64,000 bases of DNA from assembly GCF_035046485.1 (NCBI RefSeq), contig NC_085138.1, forward strand, positions 362,083,238-362,147,237, given 5' to 3'. Shown here piece after piece: positions 33,182 to 43,552 of this stretch. Source of the DNA: Aedes albopictus. Its lineage: Eukaryota > Arthropoda > Insecta > Diptera > Culicidae. The translations under genes and the position numbers were made by a program. Positions within the stretch are counted from its first letter, which is position 1. Every line of letters starts with the position of its first letter. The notes beneath the pieces are model-generated. The model was given only the letters and a program-made list of their open reading frames with translations, ran no database searches and was not told where the DNA came from.

Positions 33182-34511
33182 GAGTAATGCGGGGCAAAAG
33201 TTCGCACCTAACAGACTTCACAAAATAACTATTGAACGAAAAGAAAATAATATCATTTTTCTTCATTAAACGGGTCCTTATCATGTTGCCTTCAAAACGT
33301 AGTACTAGATTTTTTCGTATTCCTTTTGTAGTTTTAGTAATACAATTTTTAAAACAAGTACTCCAATGCGAACTTTTGCCCCATAGTGGGGGCAAAAGTT
33401 CGCACTATGCGGGGCAAAAGTTCGCACCTTGTACAGGGTAGTTTATTGGTGTGATGTTCATTTATTTCATGTTAATTCATGTTCATCTTTTCACTCTAGG
33501 CATGAAATCTGTTTCTTTCTGTTCTTAGAATTACGACCCAACTGGAATACGACCTGGTGTTCAGCTTCTGTATAGAGTGTGTTTTATGAAGACTTCCACA
33601 ACTATTAACTAAGAGCTGTCCTTTACAGCGTTACTGAAGTTGTCAAAATACGTTGTGGGGTAATCATAGAGATACGTGTTGCACAAAATGCATGAAAAAA
33701 AAAATCAAATATGCAGCAAAACTGTTGAACGGGACTGTTATCGAATCTTATCCCCGTCAGTATGGTGATGGATTATAACTGTGAATTTACAAACTAAGCT
33801 ATGAAAGACCCCGGTAAAGTAGATGAACATACGACCTTCAGAAACATACGAAAAGACATGACGAGAGTGACGAAGAAAATGTTTTGAAATGTTTTTTAGC
33901 CATTTTTCATTTATTGATTTTAATGCGTGAACATAATGTTTGTTTTACAATCAATCTTCTTACAAAACTAAGTTCAGACCCTCTGCCGCAACGATTTCAG
34001 GGTGCATACTACTCATATTATGCATATATAGTAGTTTCTGTACGAAATTATCATTGCTTCAAAGATTCTGTAATTATATTGATGTACTAGACTCAGAAAT
34101 CCAGTGCGAACTTTTGCCCCACAGCTCCTGCGAACTTTTGCCCCACTGTCGAGGTTTTAACAATGTCTCTTTCTGCAAGAAGCACTAGTAGTTTATTGTT
34201 TATTCGAGTGCACCTCGCGAACTACTATGGAATAACGATTCTCCGGCATAAAAAGGTTATGAGATTCTTCTTCTTCCTGTTACTACAAATTCTTATTCCA
34301 AAAGATCCAAAAATTCTATCAAAACCCCTAGAAACACATTTTTTTGCATAACTCGGCCAAACCATAACGAAATCGTTCCAAATTTTATTGACGAGTAGCT
34401 GACCTGATTATGTTTCAAACCCATACAGATTTGTTTGGGTTCTTAACTCGTGCTCAGAAAAACACCCACTGCGAACTTTTGCCCCGTGCGAACCTTTGCC
34501 CCGCATTACTC
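33182..34511. mobile_element. TA-flanked DNA element with iterated end motifs
   Basis: The inverted ends begin GAGTAATGCGGGGCAAAAGT, and TA lies on each side (33,180-33,181 and 34,512-34,513). The 15-bp motif GGGGCAAAAGTTCGC occurs eight times in both orientations: at both ends, around 33,370-33,435, at 34,105-34,150 and at 34,465-34,500. No transposase frame is seen. The clean excision point inside the LINE frame proves the insertion and its TA duplication. Confidence 0.85.
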
Positions 34512-35790
34512 TATCAGAGCGGCGTTGAGCTAGGAGAGCTACGTCATCAGCCAATTTGAAGTCATCTAGGTACTCCATGGTAATGGACTGCCACAGCAAT
34601 CCACGATTTGGTTCACGGTCAATCGCACCTACCAGGATCTCACCAATTACGATGAGAAACAGTAGCGGTGATAGTATACATCCTTGCTTCACTCTAGCAA
34701 CGACCCGGATGGGATCGAACGAAACACCGTTGTGCAGTACTCTGCACGAAAATGCCCTTGCGCCTGAGGGCTTCCCACATGTTTCCGTGATTGAGACGGT
34801 CGCTTTTTCGTAATCAATGAACACCAGAGAGACTCTTGGAATTCATTGATTTGCTCCAGGATGATACGCAATGTGACAATATGGTCCACACAGGAACGTC
34901 CGGCACGGAATCCTGTTTGCTGCCGTCGGAGAGTTGCGTCAATCCTCTCCTGTATCCGGTTAAGCATCATTGTGCAGAGGACTTTGAGAACGATATACAG
35001 TAACATGATGCCCCGCCAATTATCGCATACAGTCAGGTCACTCTTTTTGGGTATCTTTACTAAGACGCCTTGCATCCAGTCGGCCGGAACTGTCGCGGTT
35101 TCCCATTTGTTGCAGAATAATCGATGCAGTAGTTGTGCGGATACTACGGGGTCAGCTTTGAGCATCTCAGCTGATATGCGATCGACCCCTGGAGCCCTGT
35201 TCGATTCCATGCTACGGATGGCTGTTTCTATCCCCTGCACTGATGGAGCTTCGGTGTTGACACGGGCAATGCGTCGAACCCTTGGCGAATCATGCTGAGG
35301 TGTTGATGGCGTGACCGACACTTGAAAAAGGTTTCCAAAGTGCTCGAACCAGCGTTTCAACTGGTCAGCCGGGTCGGTCAGTAACTATCCAGACGTGTCT
35401 TTCAAGGACATCATAGCATTCATCTTTGTCCCACTAAAGCGACGTGAGACATCGTAGAGGAGACGGATGTCGCCGGTGTTTGCGGCTTTCTCGCCTTCGT
35501 CGGCTAGGGAGTCCGCCCACGCTCTTTTGTCCCGCCTACATGAGCGTTTGCCTTCCTTCTCGAGAGCCGAATAGCGCTGACGGGCTACGGTTTTGGCTCC
35601 TCGTATTTTCGCTCGTTCTATCGCGGCTTTGGCGTTCCTTCGCTCCTCTATCTTCCTCCAGGTATCATCTGTGATCCATTGCTTTCTCCGGGTGCGTAGC
35701 TCACCCAAATTATTCTCGCCGGTGGCGATGAAGGCGTTCTTGATGGCGCTCCATTGATCTTCTACGCTTCCACCTGCTGGAATATCCCGT
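34512..35790 (-). pseudogene. LINE RT domain and EN-RT linker
   Basis: The linker holds RRKQWITDDTWRKIEERRNA and RRDKRAWADSLADEGEKAA. The RT blocks follow: NRAPGVDRISAEMLKAD, CDNWRGIMLLYIVLKVL, QQTGFRAGRSCVDHIVTL, VFIDYEKA (motif A region), VKQGCILSPLLFL (motif B) and LADDVALLAQRR (motif C, LADD instead of F/YADD). An in-frame stop near 35,384 and a frameshift within 34,689-34,824 inactivate it. This RT type is common in mosquito and mollusc genomes; the clade was not assigned. Confidence 0.8.
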
Positions 35791-35916
35791 TTGATGACAA
35801 ATGGGTAAGAGCAAAATGCAGCAACTTCGAGCAAGTTCAACCTACGTCGTTTATCAGGACTTATATCATCTTCCCCTAAACCGCAAATATAAACATCTCT
35901 GTTGTACATATGTACG

Positions 35917-36085
35917 AAGAGCGAAAGCGATTTGTTTATTGTTTGAAACTGAAACTAAGTTGCCGGGTCATTAATTGGCTCGGTAGCTTAGTTGGTAAAG
36001 CACTTGTCTAGCGAATAAGGGTCGTGAGTTCAAATCTCACCTAAGCTGTGGATTTTTTCCCAATTTAACCAATAATTTACCCATC
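35917..36085 (+). mobile_element. tRNA-derived SINE with 14-bp target duplication
   Basis: A 14-bp direct repeat TGTACATATGTACG (35,903-35,916 and 36,086-36,099) brackets a 169-bp insert holding a well-preserved tRNA-like sequence. The duplication shows that this is a retroposed copy. Confidence 0.75.
35977..36047 (+). tRNA. tRNA-Ala(AGC)-like sequence inside a SINE
   Basis: The D arm (GCTT/AAGC), anticodon arm (CTTGT/ATAAG with loop CTAGCGA, anticodon AGC) and T arm (GTGAG/CTCAC) all pair. The acceptor stem has one mismatch and two wobble pairs. Because it lies between target duplications, it is more likely a SINE head or retropseudogene than a functional gene. Confidence 0.4.
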
Positions 36086-36109
36086 TGTACATATGTACGT
36101 TGAGTTATT

Positions 36110-36770
36110 TGAAATTCATTATTTATTGATTCCATCCGGGATTCCGTTTAAAGTTTTTAGGGGAATTCCTTCGGAGATTCCTTCAGAGATTTCTCGCGGG
36201 ATTTTTTCATTGATTCCTTCCGTGGTAAAGGGTAGAAGATTAATTCGAAATTGCTTGGGAGATCGCAATTTCGTCAGAGATTCTTCTCGAGATTACCTCA
36301 CGGAATCCTTCCGGGATTCCTTCAATGACTTCTCTCGGGACTCTTCAAACAATATCTCTCATCAGGGTTCGTTCTTCGTGGATTTCTTTAGGGATTCCTT
36401 TGGAGATTTCTCATAAACTTCGTGGCCCAGGCCCCAGACCGATGAAGATGTGAGTCTATGGTCCATCCAACAGTCAGTGGCTATGTTCATTTAGAATCCG
36501 GAATGACAAAATCACGTATATCTTAGGGATGGAATAACAAACATAAAAGGTGAAGCCATGGAAAAATATCATTGAAATTATTTTTTTTATTTTTCACACA
36601 TTTTCTCACTTTTTCAGTGTTGACCTCTCTAAAAGGATTCATACGAGAACTCCCACCGGGAATCCTTCAGAGAATTCTTCCTAATTTCCTTCCGGTGTTC
36701 TTCTTGAGTTTTCCAGATGTTAATCCTAAGATCTCTCCAGTGAATCTTTCCAGAATTCCGAGCTAAGCAC
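36110..36770 (+). repeat. Degenerate array
   Basis: GATTCCTTCGGAGATT-type motifs with a 20-25 nt irregular period at 36,110-36,420 and again at 36,630-36,770. The 200 bp between them are unassigned. Confidence 0.6.
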
Positions 36771-37419
36771 TGTTGAAAATTGCTACGTTATTTGCCAGAA
36801 CGAAAAGATCCTGAGTCGGTCAGGACACGAATCTATCGAATGTAGCACTATTTACTCATATGTAGATTATATCATTCGAAGTCCCTTATATTAACTTAAT
36901 TAACTGACCACCTGCATTCTTACGCAGTTGATATCTGGTTTGTTTCAGCCAGAAATGAAGACGGTAGTATCTAGATATTAAAAAATCAACTGATCCCACC
37001 TAGTGTCTGTTAGATGCTTGCCAATTGCAGACGATAAATCATGTTTGTGCTCATGCTTAAGGACGAAACTGCTAGAGCACAAAGAAAACACCTACAATGA
37101 CCTCTAAGAAACTGTTCAAGATATTAATTGTGGGGTTCCTTGAGCGTTAAGGACAAACGTCCTAAACTCCTGAAATCCCGCTTCAACAGAGCATCAGAAC
37201 TTTAGGCGCACAAATTTCAAGAAGCAAGCTTGAAATAAGAGTGCACTTTTTACTTTGTTCTTGCTCACTTGTAATAACCTTAAAATAAGGAGATCGGGCG
37301 CGCTGGTTTTGTTTACGAAGAGATTTGTGCTTTGAAAATGGTGAGTAGGTGCCAATCGGCCATTATGGCGGCCATTTTGGGATTCTATGTAAATAGTCTG
37401 TCCTTAAGGGAATAAGCAG
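36771..37419. other. Unassigned spacer
   Basis: No gene or repeat recognised. Confidence 0.3.
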
Positions 37420-37750
37420 TTTGCAAGTGGCTTAAAAGGCACTACACTGAATCTTGTTGGGACTTCTGTGCGAACTGCCGAACAAGTTCAGTGTGAGCTT
37501 CTTAAGCAACAAGAAAGTTCCATTCGGAATTTTTATCTAAACTTCGTGAAACTTCTTCGTCTTCTTTATGGCTCTACGTCCTCACTGGGACATGATACTC
37601 TACTCTATGCCCAGGGAGTCGAGAAAATTTTCCCGACCGGAACGCGAATCGAACCCGCCGTCTCCGGATTGGCGATCCATAGGCTAACTGGAGACTTCGT
37701 GAAACTGGAAAGTGTATTTTGTTATGGGAAACGTAACTTTTGGTTTCTTG
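37420..37750. mobile_element. Foldback element, 3' fragment
   Basis: It matches the right end of 7,771-8,689 (AGCTTCTTAAGC, TTCGGAATTTTTATCT, CTTCGTGAAACT, GGAAACGTAACTTTTGG) and is interrupted by a Feilai-like SINE at 37,554-37,693. Confidence 0.7.
37554..37693 (-). mobile_element. Feilai-like SINE, internally deleted
   Basis: Same head as the copy at 16,609-16,873 (B box inverse GAATCGAACCCGCC, then GGCGATCCATAG), but the A-box region and much of the body are deleted. A 13-bp duplication ACTTCGTGAAACT flanks it (37,541-37,553 and 37,694-37,706). Confidence 0.8.
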
Positions 37751-39117
37751 GAAAGTCATTATTGTTCCCTATAGATATGCTGCGAAAAATATTATAGAAA
37801 CTTCAAGAAATGCTCGAAATTCAAGGAGAAAATAGATCATTGCAGTTGTGTCCTTGTGATCCCATCCACGAGATGTGTAGAATAATTTTAAAACGTAATC
37901 TAAAATTGCTCGATTTCAAACAAGACACTTGAACCTATAAGACATTGTATGAAATATTCCCCTTCCTCAAGCGCATGCCCCTTCTCGGGAGTGCAATTTC
38001 TTCGACATCCATAGCACTTAACACGAAATTAGAAGTCAATTAGTCCAACAGACAGCGCTAACGCCGCCGTCGCTGCCGCTGCATACCTTTAAAAATGACA
38101 CGTGTACTATTGCTTATACCTCTACCCGATGCTTCCTTGGCTTCCTCTTAGTCGTCAGCAACACTGACCAGCATAAGAAGCCACAGGTGCGCTGCTGAAA
38201 CTGTTAGGAAAGAAACAAACCAGCATAAACATACCGGTTCACCCATCTCGCTTCCACTCACACGCACCACGCACCAACCATACACCGACCGGAACGATCC
38301 CAATCCCAATCGTCGAACGCACTCGCCGCCTAATGGAGGTTTCACTTTGGAAAACAGGTGAGCCTCCTCTGCGGAACCGTGAGAGTCGTCTACTGCTCAG
38401 GCAGTCGAGCGAGCGGTGCAGTGCGTTAAAATACCTGGGATGCATCCCATCCGACAACCAACGGATTATGAGCCACGACAGCTATACACAGTCGTCAGTA
38501 GTAGGTCCCGCTTAGGGCGGTCGGTCGGTAAGTCATTCGACCGGATCCAAGTTCAGACGGTGTTGGCGAAGGGAGCCATGGCTGCAGCCCACCTCTCTAA
38601 TGAGGTGAGTCCCGAGATCCCAGTCAGTGTCCGTATGTTGGCGCTCGGCGTTGCTCAATTTTACACCGCCGAACGGAGATGAGGCAATGGGACCGGACAG
38701 GTATCTTCTGTAGGCTTCTTTCGTACATTAGCTACTTACTATGGTATAGTCTCTCGACAGGTGATGCAGGTCGTCCGTGGTTGTAAGATGTGGGACTTCC
38801 ATGATGGGGTATTGGTGTGGGATGGCTCGATTTTCTCCTTCTTGTATTGATGTACGATAGTTGCGAGGAAGATAGCGATTAGAGTGGTACGATTCTGGAT
38901 GACGGCGGGAACGGTGTTGTGCTCATTGTTGTGATGGATATAACGTAATTTTACTCCTGCGCTGAGCGTTCAATATATTACCATCTCCGTCGGGAAGATG
39001 TTCTTTCAGTTTGCTCAAATTGTTAGGATTTTCAGGTCTTTTTCATACACCTACCTATGTCTCTACCCGCAATCAGGTACTCCACGTCTTAGTCGAGTTT
39101 ATCGTCAAGCTTATCCT
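37751..39117. other. Unassigned, GC-rich island with splice donor
   Basis: 38,000-38,700 is GC-rich and repeat-free. A strong donor AACAG|GTGAGC lies at 38,357/38,358 on the plus strand, and a weaker CGGTCG|GTAAGT at 38,528. No convincing coding frame is seen. Confidence 0.35.
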
Positions 39118-39300
39118 AGCTGTCTTCTCTTCAAAACAGCGTGCGGCTAGTGTCACCAAGCGCTTACTCGCATCGTGCTGAGGAGCACGAGTTCGATTCC
39201 CGCCGTAGCTGTTAGGAAAAATTTTCGACTGTGCCACTGGGCGTTGCATGCTAGGGCCGTTGTCTAGGGTCGTGCTCCCTTCAAAGAGCAAAAACAAAGT
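39118..39300 (+). mobile_element. tRNA-derived SINE
   Basis: A tRNA-like head with B box GAGTTCGATTCCC is followed by a body sharing GCCACTGGGCGTTG with the SINEs at 25,885 and 49,516, so it is a member or relative of that family. Confidence 0.65.
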
Positions 39301-39344
39301 TCACTGGAAGCATTGAACGCGTCCGTATCTTAAAAAAAAGTTTC

Positions 39345-39709
39345 CTCAACTGCCCGATCGATGCCCATGAGATCAATATCGTCCGCAAAATCGAGGAGCA
39401 TGTCAACCCTTTTAATCACTGTTTCGTGTGCATTAGAGTACGACTGCAGCGATCGACACGCTCGGTCGTGTTCGCGGCGTGCTCACCAGAAAGTAAACTC
39501 TAATTGAGTATAAACCAAAAATTAACTGGCAATATAGCGCTAGTTCGCTGCGCCATTTTCCGCTGTTTGTTAGCACAAGCAGCAACCAGAAGCAAGAAGA
39601 AGAAGAAGTTTCGTGTGCATTGTTGATCAGTAAAGTTGGAAGTATATCACCCTGCTTCAGTCAATCTGATGTCACGAACAAGATAAATAGTTCTACTGTG
39701 GATCCAAAC
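39345..39709 (-). pseudogene. LINE RT fragment, interrupted
   Basis: On the minus strand the piece at 39,345-39,434 encodes the catalytic block DFADDIDLMG. The piece at 39,608-39,709 encodes the preceding region with a QGD motif. A 173-bp retroposon separates them, and the hAT-like element truncates the fragment at 39,710. Confidence 0.65.
39435..39607 (+). mobile_element. Short retroposon with (AAG)n tail
   Basis: It is bracketed by a 14-bp direct repeat GTTTCGTGTGCATT (39,421-39,434 and 39,608-39,621) and ends in AAGAAGAAG. No tRNA-like boxes are seen. It may be a SINE of another origin or the retrocopy of a small RNA. Confidence 0.7.
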
Positions 39710-42054
39710 TAGCATTGGGCAAATCTGGCTGAGACATCGATTTTTGTGAATCGATTCGAAGCGGATCAGCAGAATCGATTCACCGATTTAATCGAATGCT
39801 TTGAATCGATGTTTTCACATCGATTCGATATTATAAAATATTACAAAACTATAAAATGATTCGTTTGCTGCATGTAGTTAAAGTTTATGGTATGTTTTAT
39901 TTGTGCTCATCAAATACTTCGCGAATCTGATACGAAAATGGATATAACATTGAGACAGCATGCTAAAAAAAAGTAAATTAATATTTTTGAATCGAAATAA
40001 AAATCCTGAGATCCTGAGATTCACCTAAACTCTGAGAAATATTCCCATATAGTACTGGGATAAATTCCCACAGACTACTGAGAGAAATTCCTCCAGAATC
40101 CTTAAAGAGACTCCTTAAGAATTCTGAAAGGAGTTCCTCTCGAATTATGAGAGAGATTTCTTCAGAATGCTGAAAATTCACCAGAATCCTGAGCGACATT
40201 ACTATTTAGAAAAGAAAGCAAGACTTTTCCGGTATTTTGGTAGGAATTCCCCCTGAATTCTGTTAAGGATTATCCTAAAATCCTGAGAGCGATTACTCCA
40301 TATCTATGAGAAGGATTGTCTCAGAGTCCCGAGAGGAATTCTCCCAGAATCCTGTCATAGATTGTCTCAGAATCCTAAGTGAAGCTTTCCCTTCGGATTC
40401 TCCCAAAATGTTCAAGATGAATTCTCCCAGAATCCTGAGAGGAATTCCAAGAGCGGTTCTTTCACATCCTTGAGATAAATTGTGGAAGATTCTCACAAAA
40501 ACAAAAGATTTTCGGATTCCTAAGATGAATTCCCCAAGAAACTTCAAAGAAATGACCCTAAATCGTGAAAAGGGTAGCTTAGAACCCTAAGAATTACTCC
40601 AGAAACCTGAGGAAGGTTCCCTCAAAATACTGGGCGGGATTTCCAAAGAAGGTATTCTCACATAAAACAGAAAATTACCGCAGATTCCTGAAAGACATTC
40701 GACATTCTGAGGGATCCCCTAGAATCTTTGAAAGGACTCCGCTAAACTTCTGGAAGGGATTGTCCCAGAACTCTTGAGAGTGAAACTATTACACCAGAAT
40801 CTCAAGAGAATTTTCCCATAAACTTGTCAGGGATTTTCCCTGATTACTAAGAGGGATTTTCCCAGAATCCTGAAAGTGTTTTCTGGGAGCAACCCTTTAG
40901 AACACAGAAAACAGAATTCTAATGGGATTCTCGCAGAATGCTGATAAGGATTTCTTCCGAACCCAAAGAGCAATCAGAAAATCTATGCGAGGGATTCTCC
41001 AAAATCCAAATTTCTCTAGAGAATTCTGCCCAGAATCTCGTGAGAGATTCTTAAATAATTAATAATTCTGAAATAATTAGAAATGCTGAGTATGGTTCTC
41101 CAAGAAATCTGAGAGGAGTTCTTGAAAATACTGAGAAAGATTTCTTCAGAATTCTGAGTGGGGTCCTAATGGAGGGTCTTCCAGAATCCTTAGAGGAATC
41201 AGCCCAGATCATCCAGAAATTTCTTAGAATCCTGAAAGGGATTTCACTCTTGGTAAGGAACACTCCAAAGTCCTGAAATGAATTCCCTTAGAATCTAGAG
41301 ATTCCCTAGAATTATTCTAATGGGTATTCCCATATAGTACTGTTGAGAAAAAATCCTCCAGAACTTTTAAAGAGACTCTTCCATAATTCTGAGGATTCCT
41401 CTAAAATTTTGTGAAAGATTCCTCCAAAATGTTGAAAATTATCACACCAGCATCCTGAGAGATCCATATCCCAGAAAAGAGAGATAAACTCTTCCAATAG
41501 GAATTCTCCCTGAATTCTATGAAGGATTCCCCTAGAAATCTGGGAGAGATTACTCGAGTTTCTGACATGAATTCTCTCAGAATCTTCTGAGGAATTCTTC
41601 CAAAATCCTGATAGATTTCCTCAGATTCCCAAGGTGGGTTCTCCCGGAATCTTGTGATGGATTCCCTCAGAATCCTGAGAGAAGTTTTTCCTCGGAATTT
41701 TCCCAGAATGCTTAGACGGATTCCCCAGAACTACCTGACGGATCCTTCCAGAATCCTGAGAGGGATTCTCCTAGAATCCTGAGAGAAATTCTCCTGGAGT
41801 ATTGAAAGATCTTCCATTAGAATCCCCAGAGATTGCCCCATAACCCCGAGAAGGTTCCCAAGAGGGGATCTTCTACATTATTAAGAAACATTCATGAAGA
41901 GAACAACAAAAAATGTTCGAAATCATTCTGAAAAAATAAAAAAAAAAAATAATCGAAAGAAAAATCGATTTGGTCGGTTTTGTGGGGCTTCAACATCGAT
42001 TCAAAAAATCGATTAATCGGAACAAAAACGTCGATTCAAAATTGTCCAACGCTA
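39710..42054. mobile_element. hAT-like element filled by a degenerate array
   Basis: The ends TAGCATTGGGCAAAT and the inverse of TAGCGTTGGACAATT face each other. Each is followed inward by ATCGATT-rich sequence (39,752-39,830 and 41,958-42,035). The 8-bp flanks ATCCAAAC (39,702-39,709) and ATCCGAAC (42,055-42,062) differ at one base. The interior is the array at 39,990-41,890. No transposase. Confidence 0.8.
39990..41890 (-). repeat. Degenerate ~22-bp array inside the hAT-like element
   Basis: The repeating motif is close to GGATTCTCCCAGAATCCTGA with strong drift and period changes, giving about 80 units in one orientation throughout. No protein is likely. Confidence 0.8.
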
Positions 42055-42178
42055 ATCCGAACACTTGATTTTCATTCATCCAGTGTTGCGTGTAGGTTTT
42101 GCTTTATTAGTTTTGCCGGAGTTTTACCAATATCTGTCGATGCTCGTTTCTTACATCTCTTGTAAGAAATAATACATA

Positions 42179-42317
42179 CAGTCGAGTCTCCATGTTTCGA
42201 TGTTCTCCCTACCTCGATGGTTTGATCGGTCCTTTCAATCTGCAGCAGCAGTTCTTCAACTCTATATCTCCTTATCACGATAATCCCTTCAACTATGGAG
42301 ATATGGAGAGTCGACTG
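42179..42317. mobile_element. TA-flanked MITE (139 bp)
   Basis: The inverted ends CAGTCGAGTCTCCAT and CAGTCGACTCTCCAT differ at one base, with TA on both sides (42,177-42,178 and 42,318-42,319). Tc1 or pogo type. Confidence 0.85.
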
Positions 42318-42634
42318 TATTATGTAAATCTAAATGATTGGGAATTCACATGACATGTTACCCTAAACATTGCCGTGTTAGTACGTCACCTAAAATCCAA
42401 AATCAAAGCACGTCAAATCTAAAATATAAAATTGGCTCGTAAAATGGAATATTGTATATAAATAATGTCAAGTAGTGTCTTACTACATTAAGTTAAATTT
42501 TGGGTGCCATGAATGATTTGTGAACTTTAAAATAACACCTACACTGCTATTCGACGCCCAATTGTCGGCAATCGCATATAACATGGGACATTTATGCGTA
42601 GAACGGACAAAAATGATTTTTAAAGGTAATCTTT
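42318..42634. other. Unassigned spacer
   Basis: No gene or repeat seen. Confidence 0.3.
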
Positions 42635-42981
42635 CCCTTTAAAAATGACCAATACCTTAAACTTTTCGTAAAGCCCATCAAAAATTCTTAAATTTTCACT
42701 GTTTGCATAATTATCTGATGTCCATTTCTAAATTGTTTACTACACTGGAGCCCCTTTTTATGCCATTGGCTGGGGTGCATAAAAAGAGGGAGTTTTGTAC
42801 ATAAACTAAGTCAGGGCTTTAATGAGGGTATCTCGGTTTCGAGAACAGGTTTTGCTCCTGGGTTTCTGAGATGAAGCCAAGGGGGTTTCCAGGAAGCTCC
42901 CAGAGAGTCCATAAAAAGGGGGTTCCAACAGGCTCCAGAGGCATTTTAGGGGTTTGTTTCAGGAGATTTCAGCTGCCGTTC
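42635..42981 (+). repeat. 347-bp direct repeat, left copy
   Basis: Identical in every position to 47,457-47,803. Its right part is the beginning of the array that continues at 47,804. It lies directly before the LOA-type LINE. Confidence 0.95.
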
Positions 42982-43552
42982 GCGGCTGTTCGAGTCCGTA
43001 TGAAGTTGATCATCAATATTAACTTCTTTTTCTCGATCAGCCTAGATAGCTGTGTAGTGTCGGTAGCGATTGTCTCAATTGGCTAAGAATAACACTACGG
43101 ACCGCCTGTTCCGGTGGTAAGAATCCACCAACAGGTGACCCCTAATTCATGGTGTGATGCGGCTTTATGCTTACCGTGCCTAGGAATGAATGGCTAGGGG
43201 GGTCTAATAAAAACCTAACCGCTAACGGAGCCTGTGGAGTACCAGGGCGCCCTCCACAGTATGTAGCCCTTACTGCGCTAACCGGAGCAATGGTGCAGTG
43301 GACCTTGTGTTTCTCCGAGACAATCAGCTGCCCTTCTTTAGTCTCACTTGAGGCTAAATAAGGGCGGGATTATGAAGATGTTGTTAATTAGTTTAAATTT
43401 TCACCTATATGGTTTCGCATTATGCGATTTACACAGTGTATTCTGTGTATCCTCGCCTTTGGCGTTTTCCAATCGATACCGATTTGGTTTTATTGTTGCT
43501 GTTCTTTGTTGTGCTGTTGTTGCGAAGAGTTTAATCTTACCTAGTTTGGGTA

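Larger units (their letters stand above)
32281..35790 (-). mobile_element. LINE, 5'-truncated, split by a DNA element
   Basis: Minus-strand order: EN-RT linker (35,385-35,790), RT (34,512-35,384), insertion (33,182-34,511), RT thumb (32,870-33,180), C-terminus (32,290-32,560), then a TAAGTAAG-type tail at about 32,281. The endonuclease is missing. Removing the insertion with one TA rejoins the frame exactly between the LAQRRSD and IKLDDLT blocks. Confidence 0.8.

Noticed and set aside
42871..43086. Frame whose first ~37 codons are identical to one at 47,693
   Set aside because: The shared part is just the 347-bp direct repeat and is not a duplicated gene.
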